DNA of 19,671 nt, taken from positions 1 to 19,671 of the forward strand of contig CBFIJI010000030.1 in NCBI GenBank assembly GCA_965662885.1. Direction: 5' to 3'. Below the pieces are notes generated by a model that worked only from the letters and a program-made list of their open reading frames with translations, had not been told where the DNA came from and searched no databases. Origin of the DNA: CBFIJI01 sp965662885. GTDB lineage: Bacteria > Bacteroidota > Bacteroidia > Flavobacteriales > Flavobacteriaceae. The position numbers and the translations under genes were made by a program. Positions 7,609 through 15,629 of this stretch are shown here, piece after piece; positions within the stretch are counted from its first letter, which is position 1, and the number at the start of each line of letters is the position of its first letter.

Positions 7609-9036
7609 ATGTTAAGAGAAAAAAAAATCAATGTATTGCTGTTTGGTTCTGCACTTATGCTGGTTTTGATATGCTCTTATCTAATCGCCCAACTTAACGA
7701 ACAAAAAAGTTTAATAGTGGTGATTTTGCCTCCACTAATTGTACTTCTGATTGCAAGAATAAAGAATCACTACTTTAACCTTCACATCATTATGGTATCG
7801 GCCTTTTTGGTTTCCTTTTTGGGTCGACTTGTTAATAATGTTCCCTTTGGACTTTCTATCGATTTCCTACTGCTTTATATGGGACTCGGACTCTTAATTA
7901 ATAAAAATACCAAATTGCAAAAGATTGCTTTTTTTAATCCAATGACGCTGTCCTTACTACTTTGGTTTTTAATTACGGTAATTCTTTTAGTCAATCCTTT
8001 AGCTTCAAATAAGATCGCTTGGTTTTATGCGAACCGTGCTTTTAGTATCTATCCCTTGTTGATTATTATCTTTTCCCTTCACTTTTTTAAAGACAAAAAA
8101 AATCTGGAGAGCTATTTATTGGTTTGGGGTCTAATGTCACTATTCGGTTCTTTGTGGGGAATAAAACAGTTGTTTTTTGGACTTGATGGTTTTGAAGAAG
8201 CCTGGCTAGATGGAGGAGCTGCTAAAACACATGTTTTGTTTGGAAAACTAAGGGTATTCTCCTTTTATACTGATGCAGCACAATTTGGAGCGAGCCAAGC
8301 TCACGCCGCTTTGGTCTTTGGGATCATTAGTTTTGCCGAAAAGAATCTGGTTAAAAAATTAATTTACATTACCATAGCCTTGTTTGGCCTTTATGGAGTT
8401 ATCATTTCAGGAACACGTGCAGTATTGGCCATAGTTGCCGTGGGGATGGTAGTGTTCCTTATTTTATCAAAAAATTTAAAGGTCATTATTACAGGGGCAT
8501 CGATATTATTGATCACCTTTATTTTCTTAAAGTTTTCCTATATCGGGCAGTCGGTCTATCAAATTAATCGCATGAGAACAGCCTTAAATTTTGATGATCC
8601 CTCCTTTATGATTCGGATTAATAGAATTAATCAACTCAAAAGTTTTATGGCTGATAAACCTTTGGGGTATGGTATTGGAACTGCTGGGAGCTGGGCCAAA
8701 CGTTTTTATCCCAATGGCCCTCAAATCCTTAAATATACCGATGGTTTTTATACCAGTATATGGATGCAAACAGGGATTTTAGGCTTGAGTTTTAAAATTC
8801 TAGTTATATCAATAATTATTTTATATCTAGGACGCTTGATTTTTAAAATGGAGTACTCCAGTTACCGAAGTTTTGCTGTTGCTTTTTTCTGTGCTTATTG
8901 TGGGTTTGTTGTTGCCGATTTCACCAACGATCTATCCACCCAACTACCTAGCAGTGTTCTATTACCGACGAATTTGGCGGTTATTTATTTACTAGCAAAT
9001 AACAAATTCAATCAAAAAACACTAATTTCCCAATAA
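7609..9036 (+). CDS. Wzy-like polysaccharide polymerase (O-antigen ligase family)
   Basis: This is a 475-residue, very hydrophobic protein with roughly 10-12 membrane segments. Landmarks of the O-antigen ligase/Wzy family are SGTRA at 267-271 beside a long hydrophobic stretch, LGYGIGTAG around 352-360 in the large periplasmic loop, and the following DGFYTSIWMQTGILGL, equivalent to the conserved 'E-x-GxxG' loop end. Such proteins polymerise lipid-linked repeat units at the outer face of the inner membrane, or ligate a glycan to an acceptor; family membership alone does not separate the two. Its position directly after the Wzz-type gene and in a locus with a flippase favours polymerase. Confidence 0.85.
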   Translation: MLREKKINVLLFGSALMLVLICSYLIAQLNEQKSLIVVILPPLIVLLIARIKNHYFNLHIIMVSAFLVSFLGRLVNNVPFGLSIDFLLLYMGLGLLINKNTKLQKIAFFNPMTLSLLLWFLITVILLVNPLASNKIAWFYANRAFSIYPLLIIIFSLHFFKDKKNLESYLLVWGLMSLFGSLWGIKQLFFGLDGFEEAWLDGGAAKTHVLFGKLRVFSFYTDAAQFGASQAHAALVFGIISFAEKNLVKKLIYITIALFGLYGVIISGTRAVLAIVAVGMVVFLILSKNLKVIITGASILLITFIFLKFSYIGQSVYQINRMRTALNFDDPSFMIRINRINQLKSFMADKPLGYGIGTAGSWAKRFYPNGPQILKYTDGFYTSIWMQTGILGLSFKILVISIIILYLGRLIFKMEYSSYRSFAVAFFCAYCGFVVADFTNDLSTQLPSSVLLPTNLAVIYLLANNKFNQKTLISQ

Positions 9037-9037
9037 A

Positions 9038-10186
9038 ATGGAAGTTTTTTCTATCATCATAGCTGCCTACCTTGGATTAAGCTCCTTGTATATGTTTATT
9101 TTTGCTTGTGCAGCTAAATTACCAGCTTCCAAAAAAAAGTCTCCTAAAGTAGATTCAAAAATCAATTCCATTGCTGTTTTAATTCCTGCTTACAAAGAAG
9201 ATACGGTCATTGAGGCAGTAGCTAAATCGGCCTTAGAACAAGACTATCCAAACTATACGGTTGTGATCATTGCAGATTCTTTTCAAAAAGAGACACTTCA
9301 TCGTCTGGCTAAACTTCCCATTACACTTATTGAAGTTACTTTTGAAAAAAGCACCAAGGCCAAAGCCTTAAATTTTGCCATGCAACAACTTGATTCGTTT
9401 GATACAGCATTAATTTTAGATGCTGATAATATCATGGAACAGGGCTTTCTCGATCAAATCAATAAAGAATACAACAAAGGCTACCCTGTAATTCAGGGAT
9501 GTCGAATGGCTAAAAACACCAACTCTAACTTTGCTGTTTTAGATGGAATAAGTGAAGCAATAAATAACAATATATACAACGTTGGGACCATTCGATTGCA
9601 ACTCTCCTCTCGATTGGTTGGATCTGGAATGTTATTCACTTATAATTTATTAAAGTCAATGATGGAAGAGGCCGAGGCCGTGGGAGGATTTGATAAAGAA
9701 CTGGAAATTAAACTACTTAAAGAGGGGGTTTATATTCACTATGCCCACCATATACGCTTATGGGACGAAAAAGTGCATTCTGGAAAGGTCTTTAAAAAAC
9801 AACGTACCCGTTGGATTGCTTCTCAGTTTTTCTTTTTGAAAAAATACGGGATGAATGCCTTAAAAGCACTCTTGCTTAAGGGGAATGTTGACTTTTTTAA
9901 TAAAATGATTCAAATGGCATTACCACCACGTGTTTTAATTCCTTTTATGTTGGCTGTTGGAAGTGTTGTACATCTTTTCTTTATGAGAAATTTACTTCCA
10001 TTGTGGACGGTCGGTCTGCTTCTAAATTTGAGTGCAAATTTTATGTCAATTCCCGGAGAAATGTACAATAAAAAAATGCTATTGGCGCTGTTTTCCATAC
10101 CAAAAGCTGTTGTGATGACTTTTCTCAGTTTATTATCGCTTAAAAAAGCCAATAAAGAATTTATTCATACACCACATGACAGCTGA
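9038..10186 (+). CDS. Membrane GT2 glycosyltransferase with QxxRW motif (paralogue 1)
   Basis: A 382-residue protein with an N-terminal membrane helix (about 4-26), a GT-A domain and about three C-terminal helices (300-375). Motifs seen are IPAYKED, VVIIADSFQ, DADN at 128-131 (DxD), FDKELE at 218-223 in the catalytic acid region, and QRTRW at 255-259 (QxxRW, typical of cellulose synthase/hyaluronan synthase-like enzymes). It starts one base after the polymerase stop. It is clearly related along its whole length to the protein at 15630-16799, with shared blocks such as IADSFQ, LDADN, LSSR.VGSGM, QR.RW, FFNK....ALPPR and SIPKA. It is probably an EPS glycosyltransferase acting at the inner membrane. 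Substrate and processivity are unknown. Confidence 0.87.
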   Translation: MEVFSIIIAAYLGLSSLYMFIFACAAKLPASKKKSPKVDSKINSIAVLIPAYKEDTVIEAVAKSALEQDYPNYTVVIIADSFQKETLHRLAKLPITLIEVTFEKSTKAKALNFAMQQLDSFDTALILDADNIMEQGFLDQINKEYNKGYPVIQGCRMAKNTNSNFAVLDGISEAINNNIYNVGTIRLQLSSRLVGSGMLFTYNLLKSMMEEAEAVGGFDKELEIKLLKEGVYIHYAHHIRLWDEKVHSGKVFKKQRTRWIASQFFFLKKYGMNALKALLLKGNVDFFNKMIQMALPPRVLIPFMLAVGSVVHLFFMRNLLPLWTVGLLLNLSANFMSIPGEMYNKKMLLALFSIPKAVVMTFLSLLSLKKANKEFIHTPHDS

Positions 10187-10236
10187 AAAAAATCAACATC
10201 CATTAATTAAAATAACCTTAATTAAATTTTAAAACC

Positions 10237-10674
10237 ATGGGACTATCCGATGTAAAGCATATTAAGACCCCTACCATTAGTGATGGAAGAGGTAAGTTGG
10301 GGTTTTTAGAAAATAAAACACATATTCCTTTTGATATTAAGAGGGTGTACTATCTTTACGATGTTCCAAAAGACCAGGATCGTGGAAAACATGCCCATTA
10401 CGAATTGGAGCAAGTCATTTTTGCTTTAAACGGGAGTTTTGATATTGTTTTGGACGATGGTAAAAGTAAAAAGACCTACCATCTAGATAGTCCGAACAGT
10501 TTTTTAGTCCTTCCTAAAATGATTTGGAGAGAGTTAAAGAATTTTTCTGAAAATGCCATCTGTATGGTCATCGCCTCGATGAACTATAGCGAGTTAGATT
10601 ATATCAGGGATTATAACAAATTTTTAGAGGAAGCAAATAAAAAAGCCAATAAAGATGATTCATCCAACAGCTGA
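10237..10674 (+). CDS. fdtA: dTDP-4-keto-6-deoxyhexose 3,4-ketoisomerase, FdtA/QdtA family
   Basis: At 145 residues this is the usual size for a single-domain cupin of the FdtA/QdtA (WxcM-like) family. The signature is DRGKHAHYELEQ, with the paired histidines H52 and H54 of the active site, followed by the cupin strand FALNGSFDIVLDDG. An SDGRGKLGFLE segment lies near the N-terminus. The enzyme moves the keto group of dTDP-4-keto-6-deoxyglucose from C4 to C3. FdtA gives the galacto product and QdtA the gluco product; I cannot tell which from motif reading, so the symbol is provisional. It is followed by the acetyltransferase (20-base overlap) and the aminotransferase of the same pathway, which supports the call strongly. 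Confidence 0.9.
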   Translation: MGLSDVKHIKTPTISDGRGKLGFLENKTHIPFDIKRVYYLYDVPKDQDRGKHAHYELEQVIFALNGSFDIVLDDGKSKKTYHLDSPNSFLVLPKMIWRELKNFSENAICMVIASMNYSELDYIRDYNKFLEEANKKANKDDSSNS

Positions 10675-11155
10675 GGTACAAAGCACATCAATAGGAGTAG
10701 AAACTAATATCTGGCAGTTCACCGTAGTTTTAGAACAAGCAGCTATTGGAAAAAATACAAATATTTGCTCGCATTGTTTTATTGAAAATGATGTAGTTGT
10801 TGGTGACCATGTAACCATCAAATCCGGGGTACAACTTTGGGATGGCTGTAGGGTTGAAGATTATGCTTTTATTGGGCCCAATGTCACCTTCACTAATGAC
10901 CTATATCCAAAATCGAAAAACACCTCTTTTAAATTATTAACTACCACAGTTAGTAAGGGTGCAGCAATAGGGGCAAACAGCACACTCTTAGCAGGGATAA
11001 CAATTGGACAATACGCCTTGGTAGGTGCAGGTAGTTTAGTGACAAAAAACATTCCTGAATTTACTGTTTGGTATGGTAGTCCTGCGGAATTTAAACGCAC
11101 GATTTGTCAATGTGAAAATGAATTAAGTCCCCACCAATGTTTTGAATGTAAATAA
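10655..11155 (+). CDS. fdtC: dTDP-3-amino-3,6-dideoxyhexose N-acetyltransferase (left-handed beta-helix)
   Basis: The 166-residue protein is made of hexapeptide repeats (IGKNTNI, IENDVVVGDHVTIKSGVQLWDG, IGPNVTFTNDLYPKSK, IGANSTLLAGITIG, VGAGSLVTKNIP) forming a left-handed beta-helix, ending in the family's WYGSPAEFKR. FTNDLYPKSK resembles the FTND..PRSK loop of FdtC/QdtC/WlbB-type sugar N-acetyltransferases, which act on UDP- or dTDP-amino sugars with acetyl-CoA as trimers. Here the substrate should be the 3-amino sugar made by the downstream aminotransferase. The last 16 residues carry four cysteines (C-x-C, then C-x2-C), a pattern suggestive of a metal knuckle. The gene overlaps fdtA by 20 bases. 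Fuc3N versus Qui3N specificity is undecided. Confidence 0.87.
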   Translation: MIHPTAEVQSTSIGVETNIWQFTVVLEQAAIGKNTNICSHCFIENDVVVGDHVTIKSGVQLWDGCRVEDYAFIGPNVTFTNDLYPKSKNTSFKLLTTTVSKGAAIGANSTLLAGITIGQYALVGAGSLVTKNIPEFTVWYGSPAEFKRTICQCENELSPHQCFECK

Positions 11156-11171
11156 TAGAAGCGATAAAACG

Positions 11172-12302
11172 ATGAAGTCAGAAAAACAAAAAGAAGTTGC
11201 ATTTTTAAGCTTAAAAGAAGTCAATAGAAAATACGAAAAAGAACTCTTAGACGCCTTACACAATGTGGTAGATTCTGGATATTTTATTCGAGGAAGTCAA
11301 ACCACTCTTTTTGAAGAAAATTTTGCTGCCTATATGGGAACCCAACATGCAATTGGTGTTGGTAATGGTTTGGATGCCCTTCGACTAATCATTAGAGGTT
11401 ATATAATTTTGGGGAAACTTAAGAAAGGGGACAGTATTTTGGTTCCTAACAATACTTTTATCGCTTCTGTGTTGGCCATAAAGGAAGAAGGTTTACATCC
11501 TATTTTGGTTCCACCAAGTGAGACTACATACAATATTGATCCCTTAAAAATAGAAGCCTATATTCAGGACAATACAACCGCCATTATGCCTGTGCATCTC
11601 TATGGAATGCCCGCCTATAATGCCACTTTAGAGCAAGTTATAAAAAAACATCAATTAATTGTCATTGAGGACAATGCACAAGCCGTTGGAGCCACCTATA
11701 AATCAAAAAAAACGGGAGCCCTTGGCCATGCTGCCGGGGTCAGTTTTTATCCCAGTAAAAATTTGGGTGCACTGGGCGATGGGGGAGCAGTGGTTACTTC
11801 TGATAACGAACTTGCCAAGATTGTTCGAATTCTATCCAATTACGGTTCAGAAAAAAAATACTTTCATGATTACCAAGGGGTCAATTCTAGATTGGATGAA
11901 ATTCAAGCGGCAGTTTTAAATGTAAAACTAAAAGGAATTGATGTAGATAATCAACATCGAAACACCGTTGCACTCCAATATATTAATGGGATCAAGAATC
12001 CACACATTCAATTACCTAGCATTCAGCAAGATTGTACGCATGTTTGGCACCTTTTTGTTATTCGAAGCCCTCACAAGGAACAATTACAAGACTATTTAAC
12101 CGCCAAGGGAATACAAACCCAAATTCATTATCCCGTTGCAATGAGTGATCAGGCCGTTTTTTCAGACCTAAAGGAACAGCATTGCGAAGCCACTTCTACC
12201 ATGCAAAATCAAATTTTAAGTCTTCCTATGAGTCCTGTACTTCAAGAAGAGGAGGTGACCTATGTCATTGAAACTCTCAATTCATTTACTCCTTGGACTT
12301 AA
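11172..12302 (+). CDS. fdtB: dTDP-3-keto-6-deoxyhexose 3-aminotransferase, DegT/DnrJ/EryC1 family
   Basis: A PLP-dependent sugar aminotransferase of 376 residues from the ATG at 11172. An in-frame TTG at 11142 would add ten residues and overlap fdtC, but the ATG is preferred because the family's conserved start (VAFLSLKEVN) comes soon after it. Motifs are SGYFIRG, GVGNGLDAL, VPNNTFIAS, IEDNAQAVGA (D167 contacts the PLP ring nitrogen) and FYPSKNLGALGDGG with the Schiff-base lysine K196. It installs an amino group from glutamate (inferred) at C3 of the 3-keto sugar made by FdtA, giving dTDP-Fuc3N or dTDP-Qui3N, which FdtC acetylates. The C-terminal end overlaps the flippase start by ten bases. 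Confidence 0.9.
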   Translation: MKSEKQKEVAFLSLKEVNRKYEKELLDALHNVVDSGYFIRGSQTTLFEENFAAYMGTQHAIGVGNGLDALRLIIRGYIILGKLKKGDSILVPNNTFIASVLAIKEEGLHPILVPPSETTYNIDPLKIEAYIQDNTTAIMPVHLYGMPAYNATLEQVIKKHQLIVIEDNAQAVGATYKSKKTGALGHAAGVSFYPSKNLGALGDGGAVVTSDNELAKIVRILSNYGSEKKYFHDYQGVNSRLDEIQAAVLNVKLKGIDVDNQHRNTVALQYINGIKNPHIQLPSIQQDCTHVWHLFVIRSPHKEQLQDYLTAKGIQTQIHYPVAMSDQAVFSDLKEQHCEATSTMQNQILSLPMSPVLQEEEVTYVIETLNSFTPWT

Positions 12303-13561
12303 AAAGCACCACTTTTTGGTCCGCAGTATCCACGGTTGTACGCATGTTGGCTGGAATCATTTCTGTCAAATTTGTGGCCTATATTGTTGGACCTTCTGGA
12401 GTCGCTTTTATTGGACAATTGCAAAGTTTTATTCTGATCACCAATACTGGAGCCAACATGGGAATGGGACAAGGAACCATCAAATATTTAGCTGAGGATA
12501 GGAACGATCATCAAAAACACCAACAGATTCTTTCTTCTTCTTTTTTTGTGACTGTAGTTAGTAGTGTGCTCATTTCAATACTGATTTTATTTCTTTATAA
12601 AACCATTGGTTTCTATCTCTTTAAAACACACGACTATGACATAGTTATTATTATCCTAGCCTTAGGACTAAGTTTTTACGCCGTCCAACAAATTCTAATC
12701 CAGGCCCTCAATGGATTTCAAGAAATTAAAAAATTAATTGCAGCGAAAATAACCATAAGCCTTTTGGGCTTAATGTCCACCTTAATATTAGTCTATATTG
12801 CTGGGGTGGAAGGAGCTCTATTAGCCCTCATTATTAGTCAGATTATTGGCTTTGCTGTATTGATTTATTTCAGTTTAAAAAGCCCTTGGTTTAATAAAGA
12901 AATGTTTTTTAACGGTTTTGATAAAGCCACATTACAACGTCTTTTTAAATATTCCCTAATGACCTTTGTCTCCGTCATATTACTCAATGTTCGTCAGATT
13001 TTTTTAAGAGATTATGTTATTGAAAACCTTTCAGCCGATGCTGCTGGACATTGGCAAGCCATTTGGAAAATTTCTGAAATCTACCTTACCATTATTACTT
13101 TTTCGCTCTCTATTTATTATTTGCCAAAACTGTCTTCCATACACGACAAGCTAGCCTTAAAAAACGAAATTTTTAATGGATATAAATTCCTACTTCCCGT
13201 TGTTTTTGTTCTCTCAGTACTGATGTATCTCTTTAGAGATCTAATCATTCTTATCCTATTTTCAAAAGATTTTGCTCCTGTTAGTGAGTTGTTTTTATAC
13301 CAACTTATTGGTGATGTATTGAAAATTGCCTCTTGGTTAATCAGTTTTTTGATGGTAGCCAAAGCCATGACCAAAGCCTTTATTATTACTGAGGTTATTT
13401 CAATCAGTATTTTTTTAGTATTATCACTCTATTTTTTAAACAATTATGGTCTAATAGGGATGACCTATGCCTATGCTATTAATTATGGAATTTATTTAAT
13501 AATGATGATCGTCTTATTCCGGAAGCTTTTATTTAATAATCATGAAACTGTAACCCAATGA
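12293..13561 (+). CDS. Wzx-type polysaccharide flippase (TTG start)
   Basis: A 422-residue integral membrane protein of the O-antigen translocase/MATE-like superfamily. The N-terminus reads STTFWSAVSTVVRMLAGIIS followed by KFVAYIVGPSGVAFIGQLQSF, matching the family's usual 'FWS..ST..R...G..S.K..A...GP.G.A..GQ.Q' opening. Roughly twelve hydrophobic helices follow. Wzx flips undecaprenyl-linked repeat units to the periplasmic face. The start must be TTG at 12293: the frame has a stop at 12269-12271 and no ATG until about residue 18, which would remove the first conserved helix. It overlaps the aminotransferase by ten bases and the next gene by four (ATGA), so coupled translation is likely. Confidence 0.88.
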   Translation: MDLKSTTFWSAVSTVVRMLAGIISVKFVAYIVGPSGVAFIGQLQSFILITNTGANMGMGQGTIKYLAEDRNDHQKHQQILSSSFFVTVVSSVLISILILFLYKTIGFYLFKTHDYDIVIIILALGLSFYAVQQILIQALNGFQEIKKLIAAKITISLLGLMSTLILVYIAGVEGALLALIISQIIGFAVLIYFSLKSPWFNKEMFFNGFDKATLQRLFKYSLMTFVSVILLNVRQIFLRDYVIENLSADAAGHWQAIWKISEIYLTIITFSLSIYYLPKLSSIHDKLALKNEIFNGYKFLLPVVFVLSVLMYLFRDLIILILFSKDFAPVSELFLYQLIGDVLKIASWLISFLMVAKAMTKAFIITEVISISIFLVLSLYFLNNYGLIGMTYAYAINYGIYLIMMIVLFRKLLFNNHETVTQ

Positions 13562-14418
13562 AAAAACCTTTGATTTCCGTAATCATTCCATTGTATAATC
13601 ATTCAGAATATATAAAGGAGAATATCGAATCTATTGTGAATCAAACCTATGGTTTGGAAAACATTCAGCTCATTGTCATTGACGATTGTTCAACGGACAA
13701 TAGTGTGGAAATTGTTCAGGAATTACAAAAAATGTACGATTTTCAGTTCATCATTAATACGACTAATAGCGGAATTTGTAAAAATATTAACCATTGCTTG
13801 ACCTTGGTAAAAGGGGAGTTTGTTTGTATCACAGGATCTGATGACTATTGGTCTTTAGATAAACTTGCGCTTCAAGTCCGCTTTATGGAAACGAATCCTC
13901 TTATAGCTGTTTGTTCAGGAAATTTTATAAAAATTGATAGTCAAGGGGAACCATTACCTGAAAAAGAACAAAAACAAGCTCCAGAAAGAACTTATGGATT
14001 TGAAGAGGTGATGATGAGAGACTTTCCATTTTCAAGTACCTTATCGATGATTCGAAAATCTGTTTTGGATGAAGTTGGGGGATACGATCCCGCCCTAAAA
14101 ATCGAGGATTACTTTATGTGGCTAAAAATAAGTCATGCAGGCTATCAACTCCATTTGCTTAACAATAAACTTGGTTTTTACAGAATTCATGAAGACAACA
14201 CCATCAAAAAGTCGGAATTGATTTATGATGAAATGAGAAAAATTATTGATCAATATCATAGCGAAGCTATTTATAAAAAAGCCTTAAAAAGATTAAATGT
14301 AGTTTACTTTCCTCAAATTGCTTTACTAAATAAAAGGAAAGCGCTACGTCTTCTGCCCTCAGCAATTTCTAATACCCGCTTTTTTTATCGTGGAATTAAT
14401 AACTTATTAAAACGTTAA
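13558..14418 (+). CDS. GT2 glycosyltransferase
   Basis: This 286-residue soluble GT-A enzyme has the classical GT2 opening SVIIPLYNHSEYI, the nucleotide-binding VIDDCSTDNS, the metal-binding GSDD (D95-D96) in ITGSDDYWS, and an acidic IEDYFMWLK segment (about 180-188) for the catalytic base. There are no clear membrane helices; a basic C-terminal tail (KKALKRL, NNLLKR) may bind the membrane surface. It probably adds one sugar to the lipid-linked repeat unit. Its start overlaps the flippase stop by four bases. Donor and linkage cannot be assigned. Confidence 0.9.
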   Translation: MKKPLISVIIPLYNHSEYIKENIESIVNQTYGLENIQLIVIDDCSTDNSVEIVQELQKMYDFQFIINTTNSGICKNINHCLTLVKGEFVCITGSDDYWSLDKLALQVRFMETNPLIAVCSGNFIKIDSQGEPLPEKEQKQAPERTYGFEEVMMRDFPFSSTLSMIRKSVLDEVGGYDPALKIEDYFMWLKISHAGYQLHLLNNKLGFYRIHEDNTIKKSELIYDEMRKIIDQYHSEAIYKKALKRLNVVYFPQIALLNKRKALRLLPSAISNTRFFYRGINNLLKR

Positions 14419-14425
14419 AAAATAG

Positions 14426-15547
14426 ATGAGAATAGGGATTGAAGCACAACGGGTTTTTAGAGTGAAAAAACATGGTATGGACATTTATGCCTTGCAGTTA
14501 ATCCGACACCTGCAGTTGTGTGACACGACCAATGATTATTTCATTTTTGTAAAAAAAGATGTTGATGTTTGCCTTAAAGAAACGGCCAATTTTAAAATCA
14601 TTGTTTTTGATTCCTTTTTTTATGTTGATTGGGAACAAATACTACTACCCTACAAAATACACTCTTACAATTTAGACTTTTTACTGTGCACCAGTAATAC
14701 AGCACCTTTGTATTGTCCTGTGCCCCTTCTAATAACCCTTCACGACGTGATCTTTTTAGACAGCAAGTTTATTGGTGGGACCTATTACCAACGCTTGGGC
14801 TATTTTTACAGAAAATGGTTGGTGCCCAAAATCATTCAAAAAGCAAAAAAAATTTATACCGTTTCAAAGCATGAAGCAGGGATCATTGAAACGCATTTTA
14901 ACAATAAGGAACAGTTGGAAGTTGTTTATAATGGAATAACACCTAATTTTTTTAAACCCTTTGAAAAAGGAATAGTAAAGAAAATAAAAAAACAATTTAA
15001 GTTTCCTGAAAAGTACCTCTTGTTTCTCGGTAATGAAGTACCGAAAAAGAACATGAATCGGGTTATAAAAGCGTATATCTTATACTGTCAAAAAGCCACT
15101 AACCCAATGGATTTGGTTATTTTAGAAACAAATAGTAAAACAATTCGGAAACAACTAAAAAAAGAAGGGGCAATAAAATTACTGGATAAAATATATCTTC
15201 CTGGGTATATAGAAAATTACCTTTTACCCCAAATTTATTTCAATGCCTTTCTCTTTTTATATCCCTCCATACGTGAAAGTTTTGGACTTCCCATTTTGGA
15301 AGCTATGGCCTCAGGAACTCCAGTAGTTGCCTCCAATATTCCTGCCATTAAAGAAGTAGGACAAGAAGCCCCAATTTATGTGGACCCCTATGATGTTCAT
15401 GCACTTGCAAATACAATCATCGCCCTTGAGGACAATCCACAACAGCTCCAAAAAATAATAGCCTTAGGGAATGAAAGAGTTAAAAGCTTTTCATGGAAGA
15501 GTACGGCACAACAAATTTTAAAAAGTTTTAACGAAATCTTTTTTTAA
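14426..15547 (+). CDS. GT4-like glycosyltransferase (group 1)
   Basis: A 373-residue GT-B glycosyltransferase. The opening IGIEAQRVFRVKKHGMD is typical of a Bacteroidota group-1 subfamily. LGNEVPKKNMNR marks the start of the donor-binding domain (about residue 200). FLYPSIRESFGLPILEAMAS contains the EX7E motif (E284 and E292), and GTPVVASNIPAIKEVG follows. These are retaining enzymes using nucleotide sugars and need no metal-binding DxD. It lies seven bases after the preceding GT2 gene and is followed by an 82-base gap. The donor sugar is not predictable. Confidence 0.92.
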   Translation: MRIGIEAQRVFRVKKHGMDIYALQLIRHLQLCDTTNDYFIFVKKDVDVCLKETANFKIIVFDSFFYVDWEQILLPYKIHSYNLDFLLCTSNTAPLYCPVPLLITLHDVIFLDSKFIGGTYYQRLGYFYRKWLVPKIIQKAKKIYTVSKHEAGIIETHFNNKEQLEVVYNGITPNFFKPFEKGIVKKIKKQFKFPEKYLLFLGNEVPKKNMNRVIKAYILYCQKATNPMDLVILETNSKTIRKQLKKEGAIKLLDKIYLPGYIENYLLPQIYFNAFLFLYPSIRESFGLPILEAMASGTPVVASNIPAIKEVGQEAPIYVDPYDVHALANTIIALEDNPQQLQKIIALGNERVKSFSWKSTAQQILKSFNEIFF

Positions 15548-15629
15548 GTATTTCATGATGATAAACAAGTTATTATAGATATCCATTTCATAAAACGACT
15601 TAACTTTACAGCCGAATAATCAAGCAACT

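Noticed and set aside
12262..12495. Plus-strand open frame across the aminotransferase/flippase junction
   Set aside because: It is out of frame with both genes; the flippase frame matches its family and explains the region.
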